A stretch of 64,000 nucleotides of DNA from DASSUW01 sp963789005 (GCA_963789005.1 CAWBIZ010000004.1:361811-425810); one strand, 5' to 3'. Shown: positions 15,719 to 24,417, numbered from the stretch's first letter. Numbers and translations: made by a program. The notes: generated by a model from the letters alone, not told the origin.

Positions 15719-16431
15719 GCCGCGCGCGGTCGCCGGTGGTCGACGTCCTCGAGGATCTCGATCACCTCGCTGGTCTCGTTGCACACGTGGAGAGCGGAGA
15801 CGTCGTCGGAGGAGATGTTCCCCTCGGCCAGCACCGGGTCGGTGAGCCAGTCGATCAGCCCGCTCCAGAACTGCGAGTCCATGAGGATGATCGGGAAGTA
15901 GCGGATCTTCTCCGTCTGCCGCAGCGTGGCCGCCTCGAACAGCTCGTCCATCGTCCCGAAGCCGCCCGGGAAGACGACGAAGCCGCTCGCGTAGCGCACG
16001 AACATGACCTTGCGGGCGAAGAAGTAGTGGAAGTCGAGCTCGACGTCGACGTACGGATTGACGCCCTGCTCGTGCGGGAGGTCGATGCCGAGGCCGACCG
16101 ACGGCACGCCCGCCTCGCGCGCGCCGCGGTTGGCCGCCTCCATGATCCCCGGGCCGCCGCCGGTGATGATCGCGTAGCCCGCGTGGCCGAGCGTGCGCGC
16201 CATCTCGCGGGCGGCCTGGTAGCGGGGGTGGTCCGGCGGCGTGCGTGCCGAGCCGAAGATCGAGACCGCCTTGCCGATGTGGCTGAGGGTCTTGAACCCC
16301 GCCCGCAGCTCGTCCTGGATGCGCAGCACGCGCTGCGCGTCCGTGAGCTCGGAGAGGATCGCGGTGGTCTCCGCCTCCAGCAGCTCCTCGTCGGGAGTCG
16401 ATGGATGGCGTGGCTCAGGCGGGTCGGTCAC
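15715..16431 (-). CDS. LOG-family nucleotide phosphoribohydrolase (TIGR00730)
   Basis: This 238-residue Rossmann-fold protein has the LOG/lysine-decarboxylase-like signatures GGGPGIMEAANRGA and PGGFGTMDELFEA. Family members cleave cytokinin riboside 5'-monophosphate or other purine nucleotide N-glycosidic bonds, for example PpnN-type nucleotide 5'-monophosphate nucleosidases. A role in nucleotide turnover fits the salvage genes downstream. The GTG start lies 6 bases after a minus-strand TAGGCT that overlaps the divergent TetR promoter. Confidence 0.88.
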   Translation of the reverse strand: MTDPPEPRHPSTPDEELLEAETTAILSELTDAQRVLRIQDELRAGFKTLSHIGKAVSIFGSARTPPDHPRYQAAREMARTLGHAGYAIITGGGPGIMEAANRGAREAGVPSVGLGIDLPHEQGVNPYVDVELDFHYFFARKVMFVRYASGFVVFPGGFGTMDELFEAATLRQTEKIRYFPIILMDSQFWSGLIDWLTDPVLAEGNISSDDVSALHVCNETSEVIEILEDVDHRRPRAA

Positions 16432-16436
16432 TCCCC

Positions 16437-16443
16437 TAGCCTA
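16437..16443. promoter_or_regulatory. Overlapping divergent -10 elements for the LOG and TetR genes
   Basis: The palindrome around CTAGCCTAG contains TAGCCT on the plus strand (16437-16442), 8 bases before the TetR GTG. It also contains TAGGCT on the minus strand (16443-16438), 6 bases before the LOG GTG. Both genes appear leaderless and their promoters share the same base pairs, so transcription in the two directions should be mutually exclusive. A bound TetR protein could control both. Confidence 0.5.
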
Positions 16444-16450
16444 GAGCGGC

Positions 16451-17041
16451 GTGAGCGAGCCGGCCTATACGCGGCTGGACGTCGACGAGCGGCGGCGGCG
16501 CCTGCTCGCGCTCGGCGCCGAGCTGTTCGCCCGCCACGCCTACGACGAGCTCTCGATGGCCCGGATCGCCCGCGACGCGGGGATCTCGAAGGCGCTGCTC
16601 TACCACTACTTCCCCTCCAAGCAGGCCTACTTTGCGGCCACGCTCGAGCAGGCGGCCGGGGAGCTGGCACTGGCCACCGCCCCCGATCCCGCCCTGCCGC
16701 CGGTCGAGCAGCTGGCCGGCAGCCTCGACGCGTACCTGACCTGGATCGAGGAGCACGCGGACGCCTACGCGAAGCTGTTCCCGAGCATCGGCGCCGTGCC
16801 CGAGGTGCGCGAGCTCGTCGACCGCGTCCGCGACCAGACCGCGCAGCGGATCGTCGACGGCATCGCGGCCGGCGGCGAGCCCACCCCCGCGCTCCGCGCC
16901 GCCGTCCGCGGGTGGCTGTGGTTCGTCGACGGCGCCGTGTTCGACTGGCTCGAGCACCGCGACCTCGATCGCGAGCGCCTGCACTCGCTGCTGCTGGGCA
17001 CGCTGCTCGGCGCGGTGCAAGCCGCCGGCGAGTCGCTCTAG
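16451..17041 (+). CDS. TetR/AcrR-family transcriptional regulator
   Basis: This 196-residue regulator has an N-terminal TetR helix-turn-helix: RRRRLLALGAELFARHAYDELSMARIA is the DNA-binding segment and ISKALLYHYFPSKQAYF the recognition helix. An all-helical ligand domain follows. The ligand is unknown. Divergent neighbours (LOG and VOC genes) are the likeliest targets. The start is GTG 16451, directly downstream of a -10. The stop TAG overlaps the convergent upp stop. Confidence 0.9.
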   Translation: MSEPAYTRLDVDERRRRLLALGAELFARHAYDELSMARIARDAGISKALLYHYFPSKQAYFAATLEQAAGELALATAPDPALPPVEQLAGSLDAYLTWIEEHADAYAKLFPSIGAVPEVRELVDRVRDQTAQRIVDGIAAGGEPTPALRAAVRGWLWFVDGAVFDWLEHRDLDRERLHSLLLGTLLGAVQAAGESL

Positions 17042-17667
17042 CGGTCGGTGCCGAAGATGCGGTCGCCGGCGTCGCCGAGGCCCGGGCGGATGTAGCCGTT
17101 CTCGTCGAGCTCGCGGTCGAGCGCCGCGGTGAGGATCGGGACCTCGGGATGCGCCTCGCGGAGCGCCTTCACGCCCTCGGGCGCGGCGACGAGGCACACG
17201 AACATGACGCGCCGCGCGCCCGCCCGCTTGAGCCGGGCGATCGCCTGGGTCGCGCTCCCGCCCGTGGCGAGCATCGGGTCGACCACGAACACCTCGGCGT
17301 CGGCCACCCCGGACGGGATGTTCTCGTAGTACCCGACCGGCCGCAGCGCCTCCTCGTCGCGGTACATGCCGAGGTGGCCCACGCGCGCGTCGGGCACGAG
17401 GCGCAGGAAGCCGTCGACGAGCCCCAGGCCGGCGCGCAGGATAGCCACGAGCACCACCTCGTCGGTGAGCCGGACCGCCTGTGCCTTCTCGAGCGGCGTC
17501 TCGACCTCGTAGCCGTCCGAGCGGAGCCCGCGCATCGCCTCGTAGGCGAGGATCATCGCCGCGTCGTCCAGCGTCTGGCGGAACACGCCGTGGGGCGTGG
17601 TGCGGTCGCGCAGGATCGAGACGAGCCGGCGCAGCAGCACGTGGTCGGCGACGGTGACGCCCTCCAT
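17038..17667 (-). CDS. upp: Uracil phosphoribosyltransferase
   Basis: Upp converts uracil and PRPP to UMP. The 209-residue length is normal. The PRPP-binding motif is VVDPMLATGGSATQAI and the uracil-binding C-terminus is YIRPGLGDAGDRIFGT. It sits beside the nucleoside salvage operon, of which it is the pyrimidine-base arm. ATG 17667 lies 8 bases after minus-strand TACGTT, so it too appears leaderless, and its promoter is back-to-back with that of the CYTH-deaminase gene. Confidence 0.95.
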   Translation of the reverse strand: MEGVTVADHVLLRRLVSILRDRTTPHGVFRQTLDDAAMILAYEAMRGLRSDGYEVETPLEKAQAVRLTDEVVLVAILRAGLGLVDGFLRLVPDARVGHLGMYRDEEALRPVGYYENIPSGVADAEVFVVDPMLATGGSATQAIARLKRAGARRVMFVCLVAAPEGVKALREAHPEVPILTAALDRELDENGYIRPGLGDAGDRIFGTDR

Positions 17668-17675
17668 CGGCCGGG

Positions 17676-17688
17676 AACGTACTAGGCT
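17676..17688. promoter_or_regulatory. Back-to-back -10 elements of upp and the CYTH-cytidine deaminase gene
   Basis: Minus-strand TACGTT (17681-17676) is 8 bases from the upp ATG. Plus-strand TAGGCT (17683-17688) is 7 bases from the GTG at 17696. The whole divergent regulatory region is only 28 bases long. Confidence 0.5.
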
Positions 17689-17695
17689 CGCCGCC

Positions 17696-18595
17696 GTGCC
17701 GGCGCCCCGCCGCAACGTCGAGCTCAAGGCCCACGACCCCGATCCGGAGCGGTCGCTGGCCATCGCGCGCGACCTCGGCGCCAGCGACGAGGGCGTCCTG
17801 AAGCAGCGCGACACCTATTTCCGCGCGCGCGAAGGGCGGCTGAAGCTGCGCGAGGAGGAGCCCGGCGGGGCGGTGCTGATCCAGTACGACCGGCCCGACG
17901 ACGCCGCCGCGCGCGAGAGCCGGTACCGGCTCACCGAAGTGGCCGACCCCGACACGCTGCGCGCGTCGCTCGACGCGGCGCTGGGCACGCTTGTGGTCGT
18001 CGACAAGGAGCGCCACCTGCTGCTCCACGACGGCGTGCGGATCCACCTCGACACCGTCGCCGGGCTCGGCTCGTTCGTGGAGCTCGAGGGCGTCGCGGAC
18101 GACGGGTCGGACCTCGAGCCCGAGCGCACGAAGGTCGCGCGCCTGCGCGAGGCGCTCGGCATCGAGGAGATCCTCACCGACTCGTACTCCGACCGCCTGC
18201 TCGGCCCGGATGCGCTCGTGGCCGCCGCCACCGCCGTCATGGAGCGGGCGTACGCGCCGTACTCGAACTACCACGTCGGCGCGGCCGTCCGGGCCGACGA
18301 CGGCTCGATCCATGCGGGCGCCAACGTCGAGAACGCGGCCTACCCGCAGGGGCAGTGCGCAGAGGCGTCCGCGATCGGCGTGATGGTGGCCGCCGGGCGG
18401 CGCCGGATCGTCGAGGCCGCGGTGATCGCGGGCTCGGACAAGCTGTGCGTGCCTTGCGGGGGCTGCCGCCAGCGCCTGCGCGAGCTCATGCCGCTCGACG
18501 GCACGATCCACCTCTGCTCGGCGGCCGGCGAGCGCCGCGCGATGACGCTGGAGGAGCTGCTGCCGCTGTCCTTCGGGCCGGAGTTCCTTCAGTGA
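17696..18595 (+). CDS. CYTH-domain (class IV adenylate cyclase-like) fused to cytidine deaminase
   Basis: The continuous 299-residue frame joins two enzymes. Residues 1 to about 170 are a CYTH tunnel domain: RNVELKAHDPDP, QRDTYFRAREGRLKLREEE, LIQYDRP, VDKERHLLLHDGVRIHLD. Family members act on triphosphates (ThTP, tripolyphosphate, or ATP to cAMP). The rest is a complete homotetrameric-type cytidine deaminase with the zinc site C-A-E in GQCAEASAIG and PCGGC. Deamination of cytidine and deoxycytidine fits the operon; the CYTH activity is unknown. The next stop-start overlaps (GTGA). I see no internal start that clearly separates the two domains. Confidence 0.85.
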   Translation: MPAPRRNVELKAHDPDPERSLAIARDLGASDEGVLKQRDTYFRAREGRLKLREEEPGGAVLIQYDRPDDAAARESRYRLTEVADPDTLRASLDAALGTLVVVDKERHLLLHDGVRIHLDTVAGLGSFVELEGVADDGSDLEPERTKVARLREALGIEEILTDSYSDRLLGPDALVAAATAVMERAYAPYSNYHVGAAVRADDGSIHAGANVENAAYPQGQCAEASAIGVMVAAGRRRIVEAAVIAGSDKLCVPCGGCRQRLRELMPLDGTIHLCSAAGERRAMTLEELLPLSFGPEFLQ

Positions 18596-19392
18596 CGGCC
18601 GTCGACGTGATCCGCGAGCGAGCGCCGGGCTTCGAGCCCGCGCTCGGGATCATCCTCGGCTCCGGGCTCGGCGCCGTGGCCGACGCGCTCGAGGATCCGG
18701 TCGCGATCCCCTACGGCGATCTGCCCGAGTTCCCGGCGGCGGGGGTCGCAGGCCACGCCGGGTCGCTCTCGCTCGGCACGCTGTCCGGGCTGCCGGTGGC
18801 GATCTTCCAGGGCCGCCGGCACGTCTATGAGAGCGGCGACGCGACCGGCATGCGCGTCCCCGTCCGCGCGCTCAAGACGGTGGGCGCCCGCGCGCTGCTT
18901 GCGACCAACGCGGCCGGCTCGCTGCGCCCCGAGGTCGGTCCCGGCTCGCTGATGGCGATCGACGACCACATCAACCTGCTCGGCGTCAACCCGCTCACGG
19001 GGCCCAACGACGAGGACGTCGGCCCGCGCTTCCCGAGCCTGCAGGACGCCTACGACCCGGAGCTGCGGGACACGCTGCGCAGCGCCGCGAGCGCGCTCGA
19101 CATCCCGCTCGCCGAGGGCGTATACCTCGCCACCGCCGGGCCGAGCTTCGAGACCCCCGCCGAGATCCGGGCGTTCCGCACGCTCGGCGCCGACGCCGTC
19201 GGCATGTCCACCGTCCCCGAGGTCATCCTCGCCCGCCACGCCGGCCTGCGCGTCGCCGCGGTGTCGGCGATCACCAACCTCGCCGAGGGCATGGGCGGCG
19301 AGGCGCTCTCGCACGAGCAGACCCTCCGCTACGCCGCCACCGCGGCCGAGGACCTGACCCGCCTGATCATCGAGTTCTGTGCTCGCTTCTGA
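18592..19392 (+). CDS. punA: Purine nucleoside phosphorylase
   Basis: PNP splits inosine and guanosine to base plus ribose 1-phosphate. The 266-residue trimeric-type enzyme has ILGSGLGAVAD at the phosphate site, GRRHVYE, ATNAAGSL and the active-site TAGPSFETPAEIRA and GMSTVPEVILAR segments. A trimeric PNP of this size prefers 6-oxopurines; MTAP is a relative. GTG 18592 overlaps the deaminase stop. The 3' end overlaps thymidine phosphorylase by 14 bases, so all are translationally coupled. Confidence 0.93.
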   Translation: MTAVDVIRERAPGFEPALGIILGSGLGAVADALEDPVAIPYGDLPEFPAAGVAGHAGSLSLGTLSGLPVAIFQGRRHVYESGDATGMRVPVRALKTVGARALLATNAAGSLRPEVGPGSLMAIDDHINLLGVNPLTGPNDEDVGPRFPSLQDAYDPELRDTLRSAASALDIPLAEGVYLATAGPSFETPAEIRAFRTLGADAVGMSTVPEVILARHAGLRVAAVSAITNLAEGMGGEALSHEQTLRYAATAAEDLTRLIIEFCARF

Positions 19393-20681
19393 GGTCATCC
19401 GCCGCAAGCGCGACGGCCGCGCGCTGACCACCGAGGAGATCGGGTTCCTCGTCTCCGGCATCACCGACGGCTCGCTGTCGGACGCCCAGGTCGGGGCGCT
19501 GGCGATGGCGATGTTCCTGCGCGGGATGGAGACCGACGAGCGCGTGGCGCTGACCTCGGCGATGACCCGCTCCGGCGAGGTCCTGCAGTGGGACCTCGAC
19601 CGCCCGGTGCTCGACAAGCACTCGACCGGAGGCGTCGGCGACAAGGTCTCGCTGATGCTGGCGCCGATCGTCGCGGCCTGCGGGGGAGCGGTGCCGATGA
19701 TCTCCGGCCGCGGGCTCGGTCACACCGGCGGCACGCTCGACAAGCTCGACACCGTGCCCGGCTACGTGAGCACGCCCGACGTCGAGCTGCTGCGAAAGGT
19801 GGTCGGCGAAGTCGGCTGCGCGATCGTCGGCCAGACCGCCGAGGTCGCGCCGGCGGACCGCCGCCTGTACGCCATCCGCGACGCCACCGGGACGGTGGAG
19901 TCGTTGCCGCTGATCGTCGCCTCGATCCTCTCCAAGAAGCTGGCCGCCGGGCTCGACGCGCTGGTCATGGACGTGAAGTTCGGCTCCGGGGCGTTCATGG
20001 CGGCCCGTGAGGACGCCGAGGAGCTGGCGCGGGCGCTCGTCGAGGTCGCCGGCGGAGCCGGGCTGCCGACCGTCGCCCTCCTGACCGACATGGACGAGGT
20101 CCTGGGCACGACCGCCGGCAACGCCGTCGAGGTGCGGGAGGCGATCGACTACCTCACCGGCACGCGCGAGCCGCGGCTGCACGAGGTGACGATCTCCCTC
20201 GCGGCATCGCTGATCGAGCAGGGCGGTCTGGCGGAGGACGGCCGCGCCGCCGCCGAGCAGGCGCTCGCCTCGGGCGCCGCCGCCGAGCGCTTCGCCGCCA
20301 TGGTCGCCGCGCTCGGCGGGCCGGCGAACTTCGTCGAGAAGCCCGACCTCGCCACCGCGCCCGTGACTCAGCGCCGCCGCGCCCGAGCGCCCCGGGACCG
20401 TCACCGCCATGGACTGCCGCGCCGTCGGCCTCGTGGTGACCGGCCTGGGCGGCAACCGCCGCCGCGAGGACGACGTCATCGACCCCGCCGTCGGCCTCAC
20501 CGAGGTCGCGCCCGTTGGCGCCGAAGTCGGCCCCGACCGCCCGCTCGCGATCGTCCACGCCGCGACCGAGGCCGCCGCCGAAGAGGCCGCCGCCGCGCTC
20601 CGAGCCGCCGTCACCGTCGGCGACGAGCCGCCCCCGGCACGGCCCGTGATCGCCGGGAGAATCGGGGGTCAGACCCCTTGA
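19379..20681 (+). CDS. deoA: Thymidine/pyrimidine-nucleoside phosphorylase, single frameshift
   Basis: The enzyme releases thymine or uracil from nucleosides by phosphorolysis. The N-terminal helical domain (VIRRKRDGRALTTEEI) and the phosphate loop DKHSTGGVGDKVSL are intact, as are GHTGGTLDKLDTVPG and KKLAAGLDALVMDVK. After about residue 328 the frame breaks between 20363 and 20370. The conserved C-terminal barrel (PGTVTAMDCRAVGLVV to the end) continues in another frame to TGA 20679-20681. One inserted or deleted base would restore a normal ~434-residue protein. A sequencing error is likelier than decay, because both halves are well conserved. The last residues come from a palindromic repeat. 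Confidence 0.85.
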
Positions 20682-20709
20682 GTCACCCCGACTCAAGGGG
20701 TCTGACCCC
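20665..20709. repeat. Palindromic element, copy A (20-bp perfect stem)
   Basis: A perfect 20-bp inverted repeat with a 5-nt loop spans 20665-20684 and 20690-20709; an arm begins GGGGTCAGACCCCTTGAG. A near-identical copy lies at 35960-36004 inside dhaM/ptsI. Here it supplies both the phosphorylase stop and the proposed TTG start of adenosine deaminase. Read in the deaminase frame it encodes GSDPLSHPDSRGLTP. It may also act as a transcript hairpin. Confidence 0.8.
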
Positions 20710-21715
20710 TCCGGCGCCCGATCTCGCGGTGCCGAAGGCCGAGCTGCACGTGCACCTCGAGGGCACGGCGCCGCCCGAGCTCGTGCGTCGCCTCGCCCAG
20801 CGCAACGGGCTCCCCGTCCCCGAGGGCGTGTTCGCCGACGAGGAGACGTTCGCCTGGAGCGACTTCCTGCACTTCCTGCGCACGTACGACCTCGCGGCCA
20901 GCGTCATCCGCACGGCCGAGGACTACCGCGACGTCACGTTCGAGTACCTCGCCGGCGTCGCGCAGGAGGGCGGCGTCTACGTCGAGCTGATCGCCTCGCC
21001 CGACCACGCCGCCGCCGTCGGACTCACCGACGCCGAGCACTACGCGGGCATCGCCCAGGGGATCGACGACGCCCGTGACAAGCACGGCATCGAGGCCCGG
21101 ATCGTGATCGCCGCCGTGCGCAACCTCGGGGTCGAGGCCGCCGAGGCCATCGCCCGCCGCCACGCCGACGACCGCCACCCGTACGTCGTGGGCTTCAACC
21201 TCGTGGGCGACGAGGCCGCCTGGCCCGCCGACCGCTTCGCGCGCGCGTACGAGATCGCCGCCGAGAGCGGGCTCGGCTGCACGGTCCACGCCGGCGAGCA
21301 CGGCGGCCCGGAGTCGATCAGGGCCGCCCTCACCCTGCCCGTGACCCGCATCTCGCACGGCGTCCGCGCCGTCGAGGACCCGTCCCTGGTCAAGGAGCTG
21401 GCCGAGCGTCAGACGGTGCTCGAGGTCTGCCCGTCGTCCAATGTGGCGCTCGGCGTCTTCCCCACCTACGAGGACCATCCGCTCGGTGCGCTCCGGGAGG
21501 CCGGGGTGCGGGTCACGCTCGGCTCCGACGATCCGCCCTACTTCGGATGTAGTATCGGCACCGAGTATGCCGTCGCACGCCAGTGCCACGGCTTCGAGGA
21601 GGGACAGCTGATCGATGTCACACGGCTCGCCGTGCAGGCTGGTTTCGCGGAAGATGCGGTCAAGGACGCCGTGCTCGCAGGCCTGCGCTTCGACGGTGAC
21701 CGCGCGACCGACTAG
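20678..21715 (+). CDS. add: Adenosine deaminase
   Basis: Add converts adenosine to inosine, the substrate of the adjacent purine nucleoside phosphorylase. The TIM-barrel metal motifs are AELHVHLEGT, TVHAGEHGG, ISHGVRAV and the zinc aspartate in LGSDDPPYF. TTG 20678 is proposed because it overlaps the phosphorylase stop (TTGA), giving 345 residues whose first ~17 derive from the palindromic repeat. GTG 20729 would start directly before PKAELHVHLEG and is the main alternative. Aminodeoxyfutalosine deaminase is a paralogous possibility, but the salvage context favours Add. Confidence 0.9.
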   Translation: MSHPDSRGLTPPAPDLAVPKAELHVHLEGTAPPELVRRLAQRNGLPVPEGVFADEETFAWSDFLHFLRTYDLAASVIRTAEDYRDVTFEYLAGVAQEGGVYVELIASPDHAAAVGLTDAEHYAGIAQGIDDARDKHGIEARIVIAAVRNLGVEAAEAIARRHADDRHPYVVGFNLVGDEAAWPADRFARAYEIAAESGLGCTVHAGEHGGPESIRAALTLPVTRISHGVRAVEDPSLVKELAERQTVLEVCPSSNVALGVFPTYEDHPLGALREAGVRVTLGSDDPPYFGCSIGTEYAVARQCHGFEEGQLIDVTRLAVQAGFAEDAVKDAVLAGLRFDGDRATD

Positions 21716-21761
21716 GCTGCCGCCGCCTCAGCACCCTTTCCCATCTTGGAGGATGTAGAAA

Positions 21762-22811
21762 GTGCCAAAGCGCAGCCTTGCCGCCATGTTGCTTGCGGCG
21801 TTCGTGCTCATTCTTGGTGTCGTCGCCGCGGGATGCGGTGAGGACGAGGAGGAGCCCACCGGCGGGGGTACCGAGCAGACCGAGGAGAAGCCGGCCATCA
21901 AGGTCGGCCTCGTGACCGACATCGGCGGCCTCAACGACCGCTCGTTCAACCAGCTGGCCAACGAGGGTTTCGAGCGGTCCAAGTCCGAGCTCGGGGTCGA
22001 GGGTCAGGTCCTGACCTCGAAGTCCAACGCCGACTACGTGCCGAACCTCTCGCGGCTCGCCCAGCAGCAGTACGACCTCGTGATCGGCGTCGGCTTCCTG
22101 ATGGCTGAAGCGATGGACACCGTGGCCAAGAAGTTCCCCGACACGAACTTCGCGATCATCGACTTCCCGCAGTCCGCCCTCAAGAGCAAGCCGGCCAACG
22201 TCCGCGGCCTGCTGTTCAAGGAGAACGAGGCCGGCTACCTGGCGGGCTACCTCGCCGCGCTGGTGGTCGAGAAGAAGGGCGGCGACCAGGTGATCTCGTC
22301 GGTCGGCGGCCAGAAGGTCCCGGCGGTCGACGCCTACATCGCCGGCTACCAGGCCGCCGCGGGCGAGGCCGCCAAGGGCGTCAAGACGCTCACCGCCTAC
22401 TCGCAGGACTTCGTCGACCAGGCCAAGTGCAAGGAGATCGCGCTCAACCAGATCGCCGACGGCGCGCAGGTCGTCTTCCAGGTCGCCGGCGGCTGCGGCC
22501 TCGGGGCGCTCGACGCGGCGAAGGAGAAGGGCGTGCTCGGGATCGGCGTCGACGCCGACCAGGGCTACCTGGGCGAGCACATCCTGACCTCGGCCATGAA
22601 GCGCGTCGACACCTCGGTGTTCGAGACCGCGAAGGCCGTCCAGGACGGCGCGTTCGCGGGCGGCGAGGACCAGATCTTCGACCTCAAGTCCGAGGGCGTC
22701 GGCCTGGGCGAGATCAGCCCCGACGGCCAGGAGTTCCAGAGCCAGATCGACGAGATCCGGCAGCAGATCATCGACGGCGAGATCACCGACATCCCGGCCG
22801 AGCTCAAGTAG
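21762..22811 (+). CDS. BMP/PnrA-family nucleoside-binding lipoprotein
   Basis: This 349-residue substrate-binding lipoprotein has a signal peptide with lipobox VVAAGC (Cys at residue 25), an acidic linker, then the BMP fold starting KVGLVTDIGGLNDRSFNQLA. Members (PnrA, BmpA, BmpDEFG) bind purine and pyrimidine nucleosides for ABC import. The three downstream genes supply the ATPase and permeases, and the preceding operon degrades nucleosides, so a nucleoside ligand is well supported. GTG 21762 has GGAGGA (21748-21753) 8 bases upstream, unlike many leaderless genes here, which suggests high expression. Confidence 0.93.
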   Translation: MPKRSLAAMLLAAFVLILGVVAAGCGEDEEEPTGGGTEQTEEKPAIKVGLVTDIGGLNDRSFNQLANEGFERSKSELGVEGQVLTSKSNADYVPNLSRLAQQQYDLVIGVGFLMAEAMDTVAKKFPDTNFAIIDFPQSALKSKPANVRGLLFKENEAGYLAGYLAALVVEKKGGDQVISSVGGQKVPAVDAYIAGYQAAAGEAAKGVKTLTAYSQDFVDQAKCKEIALNQIADGAQVVFQVAGGCGLGALDAAKEKGVLGIGVDADQGYLGEHILTSAMKRVDTSVFETAKAVQDGAFAGGEDQIFDLKSEGVGLGEISPDGQEFQSQIDEIRQQIIDGEITDIPAELK

Positions 22812-22839
22812 GAGCTCGGCCGGACCCCAACCCAGGCCG

Positions 22840-24417
22840 ATGCCACCACCCGGCGACGCCCTCGCACTCGAGCTGCGCGGGATCACCAAGCGGTTCGGCT
22901 CGCTGGTCGCGAACGACGCGATCGACCTCGAGCTGAGGCGCGGCGAGATCCACGCGCTGCTCGGCGAGAACGGCGCCGGCAAGTCGACCCTGATGAACGT
23001 CCTCTACGGGCTGCTGCAGCCCGACGAGGGTGAGATCAGGCTCAACGGCGAGCCGGTGAGGATCGACTCCGCTCGGCGGGCGATCGGCCTGGGGATCGGG
23101 ATGGTCCACCAGCACTTCATGCTCGTTCCGGTCATGACCGTGGCCGAGAACCTGGTGCTGGGGACCGAGCCCGCGAACGGGCCGCTGCTCGACTACAAGG
23201 CGGCTGCCGCCCGCACACGTGAGCTGTCCGAGCGCTTCGGACTGGCAGTGCGGCCGGACGCGAAGGTGCAGGACCTCGGGGTCGGCGCCCAGCAGCGCGT
23301 GGAGATCCTGCGCGCGCTGTTCCGCGGCGCGAAGGTGCTCGTCCTCGACGAGCCGACGGCCGTCCTCACCGCCCAGGAGTCGCAGGACCTCTTCCGCGTG
23401 CTGCGGACGCTGAAGGAGGAGGGGACGTCGATCGTCTTCATCTCCCACAAGCTCAACGAGGTGCTCGACGTCTCGGACCGCGTGACCGTGCTGCGGCGCG
23501 GCAAGAAGATCGACACCGTGCAGACCGAGGGCTCGACCGAGCGCAGCCTCGCCAGCCTGATGGTCGGCCGCGACGTCCTCCTGCGGGTCGACAAGCCCGA
23601 GCACACGCCGGGCGAGCCGCTGCTCCAGGTCCGCGACCTGCACGCGGTCGACGATCGCGGCCTGCCCGCAGTCAACGGCCTCAGCCTCGAGGTGCGGGCG
23701 GGCGAGATCGTCGGCGTCGCGGGCGTTGACGCCAACGGGCAGAGCGAGCTGATCGAGGCGATCGTCGGGCTGCGGCACCCCACCGCGGGGCAGGTGATCC
23801 TCGACGGCGACGACCTGGCAGGCAAGAACACCCGCGAGATCCTCGACGCCGGCGTCGGCCACATCGCCGAGGACCGGCACCGCCGCGGCCTCGTGCTCCA
23901 GTTCGACCTCGCCGAGAACATCGGGCTGCGCGAGTACCGCAAGACGGGCGTCTCCCGCTACGGCTGGCTGTCGCCGCGCAAGCTGGCCGATCGTGCGCGG
24001 GGCCTGCTGCGCGAGTACGACGTGCGCGGCGGGGAGACCGACACGCTGGCGTCCTCGCTGTCAGGCGGCAACCAGCAGAAGGCCGTGATCGCGCGCGAGC
24101 TGGCGTCCAACCCGAAGCTGCTGATCGCCGCCCAGCCGACGCGCGGGCTCGACGTCGGCGCGATCGAGTTCGTCCACCGCCGCCTCGTCGAGGAGCGCGA
24201 CGCCGGCCGGGCGATCCTGCTCGTCTCGCTCGAGCTCGAGGAGATCCGCTCGCTCAGCGATCGCACCGTGGTGATCTACGAGGGGAAGATCGTCGCCGAG
24301 CTCGACCCGTCGGCCTCGGAGGAGGACTTCGGCGTGGCGATGACGGGTGGCGGGCGCGCCGAGCTAGGCGAAGACGAAGTCGCCGCCGGCGGCGAGCGAA
24401 GCGAGACAGGGGCATGA
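22840..24417 (+). CDS. Nucleoside/simple-sugar ABC transporter ATPase with two ABC domains
   Basis: This 525-residue double ATPase is of the RbsA/MglA/NupA type. The first domain has Walker A GENGAGKST, but its signature is degenerate (VGAQQRVEIL instead of LSGGQ) before VLVLDEPTAVL. The second lacks a canonical Walker A (VAGVDANGQSE) and has SLSGGNQQK followed by LLIAAQPTRGLDVGA. This asymmetric pattern is normal in the family. It energises uptake of the ligand captured by the upstream lipoprotein. The 3' end overlaps the permease gene by 4 bases. Confidence 0.94.
   Translation: MPPPGDALALELRGITKRFGSLVANDAIDLELRRGEIHALLGENGAGKSTLMNVLYGLLQPDEGEIRLNGEPVRIDSARRAIGLGIGMVHQHFMLVPVMTVAENLVLGTEPANGPLLDYKAAAARTRELSERFGLAVRPDAKVQDLGVGAQQRVEILRALFRGAKVLVLDEPTAVLTAQESQDLFRVLRTLKEEGTSIVFISHKLNEVLDVSDRVTVLRRGKKIDTVQTEGSTERSLASLMVGRDVLLRVDKPEHTPGEPLLQVRDLHAVDDRGLPAVNGLSLEVRAGEIVGVAGVDANGQSELIEAIVGLRHPTAGQVILDGDDLAGKNTREILDAGVGHIAEDRHRRGLVLQFDLAENIGLREYRKTGVSRYGWLSPRKLADRARGLLREYDVRGGETDTLASSLSGGNQQKAVIARELASNPKLLIAAQPTRGLDVGAIEFVHRRLVEERDAGRAILLVSLELEEIRSLSDRTVVIYEGKIVAELDPSASEEDFGVAMTGGGRAELGEDEVAAGGERSETGA

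Noticed and set aside
16436..18511. A 691-codon minus-strand frame across TetR, upp and the CYTH gene
   Set aside because: The real upp lies on the same strand in another frame, and this frame has no recognisable domain.
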